Source of the DNA: Rhipicephalus microplus
Taxonomy: Eukaryota > Arthropoda > Arachnida > Ixodida > Ixodidae
Assembly: GCF_043290135.1 (NCBI RefSeq)
Contig: NC_134705.1
Span: forward strand, 59,795,771-59,859,770
Direction of reading: 5' to 3'
Length of the DNA: 64,000 nt
Part shown: in pieces, positions 35,818 through 47,586 of the stretch
Layout: the number at the start of each line of letters is the position of its first letter
Position numbering within the stretch: position 1 is the stretch's first letter
Program-made: the position numbers and the translations under genes
The notes under the pieces: model-generated
Told to the model about the DNA's origin: nothing
The model's input: only the letters and a program-made list of their open reading frames with translations
Database searches by the model: none

Positions 35818-38531
35818 CCCCTATAAAGAAGGCATCTCGTCTGGAGTGTCGACAGTAGGGGCGGCGGTTGCAACAGCGAATGAGCACGTTTCTAAGCTTC
35901 TCTGTTTCTTGCACAGATAGCGCAAGCGCTGATTCAGTGCCACATCACCTCGATGTGGTCTACAGTGCGTACCCCAGCAGACCCAAGCCTCATCACAGTC
36001 TAATGAGCGACGAAACGGCAGTGCGGTCTGCTTCTGCCCGTATAAAGAAGGCATCTCGTCTGGAGCGTGGGTAGCAAAGGCGGCGGTTGAAACAGTGAAC
36101 GAGCCTGTTTCTGAGCTTCTGTGTTCCCTGCACAGATAGCGAAAGCGCTGATCCAGTGCCACTTCACCTCGATGTTGTCTACAGTGCATGCCCCAGCAAA
36201 CTAAAGGCTCATCATAGTCTAATGAGCGACGAAACGGCAGTGCGGTCTGCTTCTGCCCGTATAAAGAAGGCATCTCGTCTGGAGCGTGGGTAGCAAAGGC
36301 GGCGGTTGCAACTGCGAACGAGCCTGTTTCTAAGCTTCTCTGTTCCTCGCACAGATAGTGCAAGCGCTGATCCAGTGCCACTTCACCTCGATGTTGTCTA
36401 CAGTGCATGCCCCAGCAAACTAAAGGCTCATCATAGTCTATTGAACGACAAAACGGCAGTGCGGTCTGCTTCCGCCCGTGTAAAGAAGGTATCTCGTCTG
36501 GAGCGTGGGTAGTGGTGGCGGTGGTTGCAACTGCGAACCAGCCTGTTTCTAAGCTTCTCTGTTCCCTGCACAGATAGCGCAAGCACTGATCCAGTGCCAC
36601 TACACCTCGATATGGTCTACAGTGCGTGCCCCGGCAGAGGCAAGCCTCATCACAGTTTATTGAATGACAAAACGGCAGTGCGGTCGGCTTCCGCCCGTAT
36701 AAAGAAGGCATCTCGTCTGGAGCGTGGGTAGTAGTGGCGGCGGTTTCAACTGCGAAAGAGCCTGTTTCTAAGCTTCTCTGTTCCCTACACAGATAGCGCG
36801 AGCACTGGTCCAGTGCCACTTCACCTCGATGTGGTCTACAGTGCACGCTGACTCAAGCCTCATCACAGTCTATTGAACGCCGAAACGGTAGTGCGGTCTT
36901 CTTCCGCCCCTAAAAGAAGGCATCTCATCTGGAGCATCGAAAGTAGTGGTGGCGGTTACAACTGCGAATGAGCACGTTTGTAAGCTTCTCTGTTTCCTGA
37001 ACAGATATTGCAAGCACTGATACAGTGCCATTCCCCCTCAAGGTGGTCAACACTACATGCCCCAGCGACTCAAGCCTTTTGACAGTCTACTGAGCGACGA
37101 AATGGCAGTGCAGTCTTTTCGCGACCCTATAAAGAAGGCATCTTCTCTGGAGCATCGATAGTAGTTGTGGCGGTTACAACTGCAAACGAGCACGTTTCTA
37201 AGCTTCTCTGTTCCCTGCACAGATATCGCTAGCGCTGATCCAGTGCCACTTCACCTCGAGGTGGTCTACAGTGCATGCGCCAGTGAACTCAAGCCTCATC
37301 ACAGTGTACTGAGCGACCAAATGGCAGTGCAGTCTTCTTCCGCCCCTATAAAGAAGGCATCTCATCTGGAGCATAGAAAGTAGTGATGGTGGTTACAACT
37401 GCAAACGAGCACGTTTCTAAGCTTCTCTGTTCCCTGAACATATATCGCAAGCGTTGATAGAGTGCCATTTCACCTCAAGGTGGTCAACACTACATGCCCC
37501 AGCGATTCAAGCCTTTTGACACTCTACCGAGCGATGAAATGGCAGTTTAGTCTTCTTCCGTGCCTATTAAGAAGAAATCTCGTCTGGAGCATCGAAAGTA
37601 GTGGTGGCGGTTACAACTGCAAACGAGCACGTTTATAAGCTTCTCTGTTCCCTGCACAGATATCGCAAGCGCTGATCCAGTGCAACTTCACCTCGAGGTG
37701 GTTTACAGTGTATGCGCCAGTGGACTCAAGCCTCATCACAGTTTACTGAGCGACGAAATGGCAGTGCGGTCTTCTTCCGCCCCAATAAAGAAGGCATCAC
37801 ATCTGGAGCATCGAAAGTAGTGGTGGGGGTTACATATACAAACGAGCACGTTTGTAAGCTTCTCTGTTCTCTGAACAGATATCGCAAGCGCTTATACAGT
37901 GGCATTTCACCTCAAGGTGGTCAACACTACATGCCCCAGCGACTCAAGCCTTTTGACGCTCTACTGAGCGATGAAATCGCATTGCAGTCTTCTTCCGCGC
38001 CTATGAAAAAGGCATCTCGTCTGGAGCATCAAAAGTAGTGGTGGGGGTTCCAACTGCAAACGAGCACGTTTTTAAGTTTCTCTGTTCCCTGAACAGATAA
38101 CGCAAGCGCTGATACAGTGGCATTTCACCTCAAGGTGGTCCACACTACATGCCCCAGCGACTCGAGCTTTTTGACACTCTACTGAGCGATGAAATGGCAG
38201 TGCAGTCTTCTTCCGCGCCTATAAAGAAGGCATCTAGTCTGGAGCAGCAAAAGTAGTGGTGCGGGTTCCCACTTCAAACGAGCACGTTTCTAAGCTTCTC
38301 TGTTCCCTGAACAGATATCTCAAGCGCTGATGCAGTGCCACTTCACCTCGAGGTAGTCTACAGTGCATGCCCCAGCAGAGTGAAGGCTAATCAGTCTACT
38401 TAGCGACGAAGCGGCAGTGCGGTCCCTTTCCGCTCCAAAAAAGAAGGCATCTCGTCTGGAGCATTAACAGTAGTGGTGGCGGTTGCAACTGCGAACGAGG
38501 ACGTTTCTAAGCTTCCTTGTTGCATGCACAG
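35818..38531. repeat. ~218 bp satellite array, part 2 (about 12.5 units)
   Basis: It continues part 1 at the same monomer phase. The first five units (35818-36850) form a distinct subfamily: 219 bp, CCTCGATGTGGTCTACAGTG, GTGGGTAGCAAAGGC. The rest resemble part 1, with some hybrids. The array ends inside a unit at GTTGCATGCACAG (38531). Because the first five units are 219 bp, a minus-strand frame stays open through 36846-35821 as five ~73-residue repeats. Confidence 0.95.
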
Positions 38532-38736
38532 GTAGGAGGAAATTGTGTCTTTGTTTAGTTATTGTATATTGCAAATGCCTCCACTGCGAAAGTGTTGATC
38601 GTTTATTTATCATGCCCTCGAATGTTGAGCACACAAAACGTCTTGACGTGCAAGAAAACGTTTTTCAGAAAAACTTTGTACCCTTGCAAAACAAGTTCTT
38701 AAGAGCGTTAAGCTGAATGCATCCTCAGAAATTCGA

Positions 38737-39206
38737 TTGTTCACTGAAGCCTTTAAAAATGGCATGAATTATTTCCAGGTGAGGCTGGCGTACATAAATG
38801 AAACTGTTGAGAGTCTGAAATGCGAAGGTGAGAAACTGAAAAATACAAACTCGTCTCTAGCAAGTCAAAATGCTGCTCTAGAAAGAGAGTTCTTCAGCTT
38901 GAGCAATATTCTCACAAGGAAAATGTTGAACAGAAGGGCGTGCCGTGTACTCAAGGTGAAGATTGTGTCGCAATTTTTCAAGCCGTCTGAAATAAAATTC
39001 ATTCCCCTGTGTTGAAGAGTGACATAGACATTGCTCGTAGAGTCCCCTCTGTTTCTGGTGCGAAGAACCTGATCGCAAGATTCACTTCGAGGGCTAAGAG
39101 AGCAGAATTTTTTAGAAAGGCACGAAAGGCACGCCTTCAGAATCACGGCATTGGTTTCCGTGGAGCAGAATCTAGACCTCTATATGTAAACGACTATTTG
39201 TGTTAG
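38737..39206 (+). pseudogene. LINE ORF1 remnant
   Basis: The frame at 38737-39015 includes NETVESLKCEGEKLKNTNSS and LASQNAALEREFFSLSNIL, a heptad pattern suited to a coiled coil. A second frame (39009-39206) gives LKSDIDIARRVPSVSGAKNL, IARFTSRAKRAEFFRKARKA and SRPLYVNDYLC, resembling the RNA-binding C-terminal half of CR1-group ORF1 proteins. One frameshift near 39010 separates them. An N-terminal zinc cluster like the one in the other LINE is not visible. Confidence 0.65.
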
Positions 39207-39544
39207 GAAAACAAAGTGTTTGCGAATGCTCTGTCACTGAAGAAAGAAAAAAACGTTGGCAGTTCCTTTGGAGAGACGACTGCCTATATAAGCAAGGCAA
39301 GGAAGAACGCAGACAGCAGGGTTCTTCGCATCAGAGACGAAGTTGATCTGAAAAATTCTCACTAAACAAGCGTAAAAGGATTTTGTTTTGGTTTCTTCCC
39401 TTTAGTTACACTGATTCAAAAGAACTAGCACCTTCATAGTCGAACTCATGCTGTTCAGTTATCCAGTTTATTGCGAGAAGTTCAAAAAGACACTACAACG
39501 AATTTCACCTGTTCTTAGAATCGTTTGCCATCCCAATTTATCTG

Positions 39545-41810
39545 GTGGTTGTTATGGAAACATGGCTAAGCGATGAAGATAAAAATTTGTCTTTTCCATC
39601 GTACGTTCCGGAATACTGTCATCGCGTATCATCCAGCCATGACGGTGGTGCTATCTTCTTGTCTCGAGATATTGAGTATATACGCAGATTAGACCTAAAC
39701 CCTGATCTGCCACACTGCGAAGCAGTGTCGATTAAAATTAATAAGTCATCGTTTGTTACCGGTGAAAAAACAAACAAACATTATTTGTGGCTGCATCTAC
39801 CGGTCGCCAGGCTCCAGCGTGATAACATTTTGCCATGCTCTTGACAATATACTGCGTACTGTTTCAAACGAAAACAACAATATCGTCCCATTTGGAGATA
39901 ATATTATAAATATTCTGGATGAATGTAGTTGTCACAGCAGAGAATACGTTAACATATGCTATGGGTACGCTGTCGAATCATTGCTTCATGTACCCACTAG
40001 AAATGGTACTATTTCAAGCACTCTCATAGGTCACGCGCTCACGAACCTGCATCATACCCCCGAGGCTTTTATTGCCAAGAGCAATATAACAGGTCATTTT
40101 CCAATCGTGTTGAGTTTTCAACGCTTTATTTATGCCTCAGAAACTATTTACGCTATATCAGTATTTTACAAAAATTATTAGAAAAAGCTAGCCGCCAGAT
40201 CAGACTGATCTCTCGTTACGGCGTTGAATGATGCTGGGACTCGTTGAACTGATCAAGGAGTCTATATTCTCATCTACAGGGTTGGTTGAGGGCCGCAAGC
40301 GTTTCGCTTCTCCCTCAAATTCCTGGCTTACATCACATCTATGAAAATGCGCGCGTAAAAAGAACACCTTTATCGCAAATGTAAACATCGCCCATTTAAC
40401 CACTCATTTAGGGTTCGCTACTGCTAACACATGTGATGAAAAAATGCGAAGAAAACTTACCATCAAAGTTTGATTGTTAAATCTGAGAATGACTACCGGA
40501 AACAATGGCAGATACCTAATATGTTTCTGAATTAAAAAAAGTATTGGAAATGCGTGACGAAAATTCCAGAACAAGATCCTAAACACACCAATCGTACAAC
40601 TAGTGGATGCGCATCCAACGTTTCGGCTTGTGTTCCCGATATTCCTGGCGTTAACGACACCATCATATCACACCTGACGCCCCAATCATTTTATCTCGTC
40701 CCAACTGACCCAAGCGAAGTTCGTGATACGATCATGAATATTAAAAACTGTAGTGCTGGTTTAAAATTCATATGTTGCCATCATATCAAGGATATTGTTG
40801 ACAACATAAGCGAAGCGTTCTTTCACATTGTCAATTTATATTTGTGAACTTCCCAACGACATGAAGAGATAAAAACATCCAGTATTTAAAAAAGGAGATG
40901 CAACTTTATTAGGAAACAACAGGCCTTTATTTATTTTGCTCTGTTTTAGCAGTATTGTTGAAAAACTGATTCAAAAACTGCTCGCTAATTATTCGCACAA
41001 CAATAAACAATTACCGCCAAGACAATTTGGTTTCATCACGCGTATTCTACCAATTTAGCTTTATTTGCACTCACTGATAAAATCAAAGCTGAAATTAACC
41101 AACGCTATTATGTGGGATCTGTTTTTATTGATTATTCAAAAGGATTTAATTCTCTGGATCAGAGCGTTCTTTTTTCTAAACTCAACGATTACAGCATAAC
41201 AGGACCATCGTTGGAGCTTTTGCGCAACTACCTACGCAATCGACAACGACAGGTTAACTTTTCAGGAGTACTGTCTAACGCGCAAATAATTAACACGGGT
41301 GTTCAGCAGGAGTCCATACTTGGAGCGCTGTTATTTCTCATATATATAAATGATTTTCTGAACTGTCTCACTTTTACGGCATGTCTTCTGTACGTGGATG
41401 ATACCACTGTATTTACCTTTGATAACGCCCTAAGTGCTTTGAAAGATTGAACAATAAGCTAAATATTATAATTTGTTGATGTAGAAAAAAAATTGCTGAT
41501 GAACCTACAGAAGACTAAATATATGGTTTTTAGTTTACACAGTGAATCTCAAACTGATATTCTTCCACTGTACATAGGATCCTACCCGACACCAGCATCT
41601 AATGAATGTTCAATTTTAGGTGTTCAACTTTATTCTTTTTTTTTTGAAGTTTAACATTCGCATCAACTTTTTAAAGAAGAAAACCACATACGGCGTCAGG
41701 GTCCTTTTAAAGGCGAGGCACTACTTTCAAAGGCAGACTCTTTTGACATTTATCAGAAGCGAGAATTCATCGTACTTTTCATTGCTAGGGCAGTGTGTAC
41801 ACTCTCAGTC
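39545..41810 (+). pseudogene. LINE ORF2 remnant: endonuclease and reverse transcriptase
   Basis: The endonuclease segment has VVVMETWLSDEDKNLSFPSY near 39548-39607, with the catalytic Glu in ETWL. A decayed VPFGDNIINIL at about 39885 stands where GDFN is expected. The RT includes SVFIDYSKGFNSLDQS (motif A) at about 41116-41163, GVQQESILGALLFLIYIND (motif B) at about 41300-41355, and YVDDTTVF (motif C; both Asp retained) at about 41390-41413. After a stop at 41450 the frame continues as LLMNLQKTKYMVF and later ILGVQL, typical of CR1-like elements. Multiple shifts make it non-functional. Confidence 0.75.
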
Positions 41811-41820
41811 AGGTGCCAGA

Positions 41821-43604
41821 TAACGAACAGCATATAGGCAGCGCACTCCTGCGTACTGGCTAAACTCCTGTCTAGAGGAACCCCAGCAGTAAAAAATACC
41901 CGTGACAGCCATGCACCGCGGAAGTAACGCGTACAGCCGGTAAGAGCTGGTGCAAGAAGGAAAAAGAACGAAAAAAAAGAAAGAGAGCCGTCGTCTCTCT
42001 CGCGCTAGCGTGGCGCCAGGAGCCGGCATCAACTTACGGAGGACCGTTCAGCCACAAGCGCGAGCGTGAAAAGGAAAGAGAAAAAATGAACCCCTCCTCC
42101 CCTTGCCACCGCCGCATCAGCTGGGCACCCGGTGTCGGCGTCACGTTCACCATCGCCTGCATGCCACGCGTCACCGTTTCGTCCCGCTGTCATGTGATGG
42201 TCGTTTTTCTACAAGATGGTCTTGGACGGAAACATTTTTCAGTGCTATATGGCACACTTCATTCAAGATATCATACATCTCTCTGCATTTGGGCAAACAC
42301 TGGGATGTGCAGTCCCATTGTTACTCTTTTGACTTCAATAAAACAGTACAAACAACTTTCCGTTCTTCAGTTGTCGAGGTATGACATTGTGTCATGCACT
42401 AAATAAAGAGTACTACTGCATGCACGACAGCTTACTGAAACACTGGCCTATGTATGTCGATGCTCATGTTCTACGAAACAAGTTGAACTGATTATTTTAG
42501 GAAAGCTTGGCAAAAAAGAAAGAAACCAAAGGCAGCGAGACAGAGAAAAATCAAAATTGAAAATTGATTGGTCGATGTTTGATTAGTGGTTGCGTAATTT
42601 GATCATGAACATCAAGTACAGAAGTCAGAAGTAAGGTGCAGAAGTGAGCAGGAGAGCGTATGCCATCGACATTTGCTCACTCTTCTGAGTATTAAGTACC
42701 GTTCTCATATTTCAGCATGAATTTGTAGCAGTGAACCACGGCCAGGACAACCAGTGTACTGCTGTGGAGATGATGTAGCAGCTATCAAAATCCCCATTTT
42801 TTAAAAAGAAACTGCATGCAGTAACAATAAAGATTTTGAAGTTCATTCTTCACTATTTCTTGACCCCAACTGCACGAGGACGTTCGCAAAAGAGATGTGC
42901 AGAAGCTTTATTTATTTGGAGGGAGACCGACCTGTCCGTCGCTAACGTGTGTACGTCATACTTGACTTTGGCGCGTGTTTCAGCATTCACTTGAACAGCG
43001 GTAAGATGCTGAATAAAGGTAAGAGTAGCCACTCCCTATAAATAAGATCAGTTAAAGACTGAGAATGAGTAAAAACCGCTATATACAGCGAAATAATGCC
43101 CATAAATTTTAATTGCAGATATAAGTACTCGTCGAAATGCTCAAAAGGTGCTGCTGCCCCAGCGTGAAACTAGCGGCAGTTCGCGCGTACGAAATGGCAA
43201 TATTAGAGTACGGACGCTAAAATACCCATGCAACGTTTACGTGTGAAAGCGCATTGTCTTCAAACAGCTCAGAATAGGCTGCTGTCACTGACACGCGTGT
43301 ACCTCCCGACACAAATCAGCCGAATTTCTCACAGCACACGCACGTGTGAGAAACATACGCAGGTTTCGACAGCCAAACAGCCTCGTCCGCGAATTTCGGT
43401 GAGCGTAACACCCGTGGTTCACGGGGAGCATTAAAACGACGAACAAACACACGTTAATCGTTCTTGCCGAACAGCGCACCACGAACCGAAGTCGGAGCCG
43501 AAAGTGCTCACTATGGTTGTCTCGACTTCATGAAGCCCTACAAACTATTCGCTGATCAAATGCATGCACATGGCACAAAAACAGTTCAAGGTTTCGCCGA
43601 TGGT
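41821..43604. other. unassigned stretch
   Basis: A GC-rich part near 41950-42200, followed by AT-rich DNA. Only short open frames without recognisable motifs, and no RNA gene seen. Confidence 0.35.
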
Positions 43605-44795
43605 TTGCAAAAAGCCACTTGATAGATATCATCATCATCATGAGCCTGACTACGTCCACTGCAGGACAAAGGCCTCTCACATGTTCCGCCAGTTAATCCG
43701 GTTCTGTGCTTGCTGCTGCCAATTTATACCCGCAAACTTCTTGACCTCATGTACCCACCTAACCTTCTTTCCCCCCCTAACCCGCTTGCCTTCTCTGGGA
43801 ATCCAGTTAGTTACCCTTAACGACCAGCGGTTATCCTCTACGCGCTATATTTCGGCCCATGTCCATTTCTTCTTCTTAATTTCAGCTTTGATATCCTTAA
43901 CCCCCGTTTGTTCCCTAATCCACTCTGCTCTCTTCTTTTCTTTTAAGGTTACACCTACCATTTTTCTTTCCATTGCTCGTTGCGTCGTCCTCAGTTTAAG
44001 CTGAACCCTCCTTGTAAGTCTCCAGGTTTCTGCTCCATAGCTAAGTACTGGCAAGATACTGCTGTTATATACCTTCCTCTGAGGGATAGTGGCAATCTAC
44101 CTGTCATAATTTGAGAGTGCTTGCCAAATGTGCTCCACCCCATTCTTCTTCTTCCAGTTACTTCGATCTCGTGGTTCGGCTCCGCAGTTATTACCTGCTC
44201 TGAGTACACATAGTCTTTTACAACCTCAAGTGCACTATTACCTATCTCGAAGCGCTGCTCTTTTCCGAGGTTGTTGTACATTACTTTCGTTTTCTGCAGA
44301 TTCATTTTAAGGCCAACCTTTCTGCTCTCCTTGTCTAACTCCGTAATGATGAGTTGCAATTCGTTCCCTGAGTTACTCAGGAATGCAATGTCATAGGCGA
44401 AGCGCAGGTTACTAAGGTATTCTCCGTTAACTCTTATCCCTAACTGTTCCCGTTCTAGGCTTCTGAAAACCTCCTGTAAGCACGCGGTAAATAGCATTGG
44501 GGAGATTGTGTCCCCCAGCCTTACACTCTTCAAGATTGGTATTCTGTTGCTTTCTTTATGAAGCACTATGGTAGCAGTTGATCCCCTGTAGATTTCTTCC
44601 AGGATTTTTATATATACTTTATCGACGCCCTGATTCCGCAGTGTCTGCATGACGGCTGATATTTCTACTGAATCAAATGCCTTCTCGTATTTTATGAAGG
44701 CTATGTATAGTAATTGGTTATATTCTGAGCATTTATCTATTACCTGATTGATAGTATGAATTTGGTTGATTGTTGATATATACCCTTGCAAAAAG
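43605..44795 (-). mobile_element. 5'-truncated RTE LINE with 10 bp target-site duplication
   Basis: The identical flanks TTGCAAAAAG are at 43605-43614 and 44786-44795. Between them on the minus strand is the 3' part of the RTE element also present at 49896-52825, starting within RT and ending CAGTGGACGTAGTCAGGC then ATGATGATGATG and a short extra tail. 5' truncation and a short duplication are typical of target-primed insertion. Confidence 0.9.
43636..44785 (-). pseudogene. RTE reverse transcriptase fragment
   Basis: A near-continuous frame (44791-43991) reads INQIHTINQVIDKCSEYN, YIAFIKYEKAFDSVEIS (motif A, with Asp replaced by Lys in FIDYEKAF), KSVRLGDTISPMLFTACLQE (motif B region, QG replaced by LG) and RFAYDIAFLSNSG, where the catalytic YADD/FADD has become FAYD. 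A shifted frame (44054-43845) continues with SYGAETWRLTRRVQLKLRTT and AMERKMVGVTL. The end of ORF2 (WIPREGKRVRG-like sequence) lies in a further frame near 43800-43740. The substituted catalytic residues, compared with the intact copy at 51015-52817, show it is dead. Confidence 0.88.
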
Positions 44796-45869
44796 ACTCG
44801 CCGTCATGCAGTGGCGTCGTGGTGCAATAGCAGAACATCTGCTTCACGTGCATGTGGTCCCAACTTTGATTTTGCGGCTGTGCTTTGCATGTTAATCTCG
44901 CAGATGAAGGTGATTATGATACTAATGGTTTTCTAATTACCTGTAATTGTAATATCCGCCGCATTATCGGCGAGAAATGCACTCTCAAAAGCGTAAAATA
45001 ATGCTTTTTTTCAGCTACCGCATGAGGGCCGGGCCGCCTACGGAAATGTCACGCCTAACGGCCGGCCGTATCTTGCCAGGAAAAATTTAACCGAACATCT
45101 CGGCTAATGTTTGTCCTCACTATTCTGACGGCCACTTCAAATCGGGCCAGTTTCTCTGGAATACAGCTATGGAGCCGCGTAGAAGCGGCGATAATTTGGC
45201 TTAGTTTTCTGCCTGCGGGCGTGCAGTCTAGCCAAGAGTGTATCCGCGTTGTAGTGCACTCAGTTCTTCTTTGCTAAGTTCTTTAACTGAAAGGTTAGTG
45301 ACGTTTGGTTTGTTTGTTTGTTTTTTGCAGTGGGGTGGCAAACGTTTCTGAACGTATGGTGGCTTGATATTTTCGTGTAAGCAGAAGTGGGCGTAGCTTG
45401 CGGTGTCACGCGCTAGTTTTTTTTTTCTCTTAAGTTTTTCGACTTCCTTCAGTTTTTGTGGTCAAATACGTCGAGCACTTTGGCCTCTCATTTCGAAAAA
45501 GAAAAGTCATTTCTCGCATAGCGCTCTGCGTTTGTCAGTGTCTTTAGAGTATTTTTAGTGTTCAATGGTAAACAGAAAACCTATCGCCAACAGCACCGCA
45601 TCTAACTTGAGCTTAAAATAAATTATGACTATAATTACAACACGCGTAATGCAGTGTGCCTCCTAGAAAGCTGAATATGTCTATGTAGGCATAACAAAAA
45701 CAGCCTTAACATCGTTTTAACAATCATAAGGTTCATATCCCTTCACGTCCTCCACTTGCCATACCAAAGCATGCCAACGTAACGGGTCACTGATTCGACA
45801 ACATCACAGCTACAATTCCAGCATCTGGTTTTCGATCACGTCAAGACAGGGAAGTTCGGCAATTATTCT
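44796..45869. other. unassigned stretch
   Basis: At 44808-44860 there is a weak tRNA-like string (GTGGTGCAATAGCAGAACAT, then GTGGTCCCAACTTTGATTTTG). It resembles a decayed tRNA or tRNA-derived SINE head. Otherwise nothing recognised. Confidence 0.35.
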
Positions 45870-45911
45870 AAATGCGAAGCATTTCTTAGCGAACTTCGAC
45901 AACATTGAGCG

Positions 45912-46012
<101 letters not shown>

Positions 46013-46599
46013 CGCCTACGACGTTTAGCTCTCCTGGCCTTTTCGAATGGTATCGATACCAAACTTGGTATGGCATAACATGGCTGTATGAAGAACATGA
46101 TTGAGCAAACATAACATGAAATTACTGACAAGGATGTCATCATTTACATTTCATGGTCCTGCAGCTCTTGCGGGTTGTGTCGTTCCCTTGGCATGTTGCA
46201 AAACTGGTATGGTATGGCATGATTGCATGGCGAACACAAGCGACAGACCCTAACATGAAAATCGCGACATGCATGTCATGTAACAACATGACTACATGCC
46301 ACGCTCATGGTGCGCTCACGGTCGTTTCGCTAGCGTCACATATAGGAAATTTGGTATTATAGTGCGTGACTGGATGACGAAGGTATGTGGCTAGAGCAAA
46401 CATAATAATCACGAGATGCGTGTCATGTAACATGACTACATTCCACACTCATGATGCGCTGGTGGCCGTTTCGCTAGCGTCACATATACCAAACTTGGTA
46501 TTACGTACAGTACATGAATGGATGACAAAGGTATATGTGACTGGTGCAAACATGATAATCATGAGATGCGTGTCATGTGAGAACACGACTACCTGCCAC

Positions 46600-46982
46600 C
46601 GTAAAGACGCCAATTCATTTCGACGTGACGCGGTGCGCGTGCTCGCCGGCGTTCATTTTGTCAAGTCCCGCTGGCGTTGCCACGCCATGCGCCGATCTTG
46701 CCTTATAGTCGCAGGCGTGCGCCGCGCTGCGTTGCTTTGATGCATGCGCCTTTCAGCGTGTCCGGCGTCCCTCCGTCATGAAAAGAAGGAGACGCAGTGT
46801 TGTCTGGGTAACGCATTCTGCTCGAAATGCAGCATGTCGCATTTCGTGCCGGTTGCCGTCGGGCCGCGCTGACGTACGCTGGTCGCGCCTAGCGACAGAC
46901 TATAGAGTGCTCGCATTTTGCTAACGTAGCGTCGCTGTGCTCAGCGTGCGCGCACGTCAACGCTACATCGGAGTATATTGCG
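46600..46982. mobile_element. GC-rich insertion in composite repeat copy B
   Basis: The monomer sequence stops at CTACCTGCCACC and resumes at CTTCATGATGCGCTCGCGGC. The block between has much higher GC, starts GTAAAGACGCCAATTC and ends GGAGTATATTGCGTC. The ends show a weak inverted match (GACGCCAAT / GACGCAATA). It may be a small non-autonomous DNA element; no coding frame is supported. Confidence 0.45.
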
Positions 46983-47586
46983 TCCTTCATGATGCGCTCG
47001 CGGCTTTTTTGCTAGCTCTATATATACCATATTTGGTGTTACGGGTCGTCAATGAATGAAGAAATATATGACTGGTGAAAACATGACAACCCTGACACGC
47101 GTGTAATGTAAGAACGTGACAACATATACCACGCTCATAGCTTGATCGCGGCCGTTTTGCTAGTTCCACATATTCTAAATTTGGTATCACGTGATATGTA
47201 TAGATGACGAAGGGAAACGACACGTCCAAACATGATAATCATGACACGGCAGTCATGTATGTCATTTACCTCCACCTCGTAACGTTGTGCTGATTTTAAA
47301 GTGATAAATGAACATTTCTAATTCGTGCTTCACATATCATCGAGTCGCACTGTACGTGGGTTCTGCGAAGTTTTTCATCTTTAACTTTATTACAATCGCA
47401 GGTGGCTTGAGTTGAAGTTGGGGAAAACTTGGTGTGTTGTATCAGTGACTGCTTTCAACATCATTGCTGTTTTTTATTCACGTGTCACGGTTGTAGATTG
47501 ATTACCTGTAAGTAGGATGTGATACGGGCTTTTATAGATTCTTGTATGATTGTTTAAATTTTATTATGTCTGTGATCACGTGATAA

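Larger units (their letters stand above)
38532..41820 (+). mobile_element. second CR1-like LINE relic
   Basis: Plus-strand remnant that begins where the satellite stops. It has ORF1-like coiled-coil and RRM-like pieces (38737-39206), an endonuclease (39545-40181) and a reverse transcriptase (about 40870-41810). Protein content is similar in kind to the LINE at 29184-35817, but the sequence is diverged and every frame is broken. The 3' end is not clearly marked. Confidence 0.7.

Noticed and set aside
24820..38531. CRISPR-like array
   Set aside because: The whole ~218 bp unit repeats without unique spacers, and the context is eukaryotic. It is a satellite. The 169 bp array at 48706-49622 was rejected for the same reason.
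44808..44865. tRNA gene candidate
   Set aside because: A-box and weak B-box resemblance but no cloverleaf by hand folding; at most a decayed SINE head.
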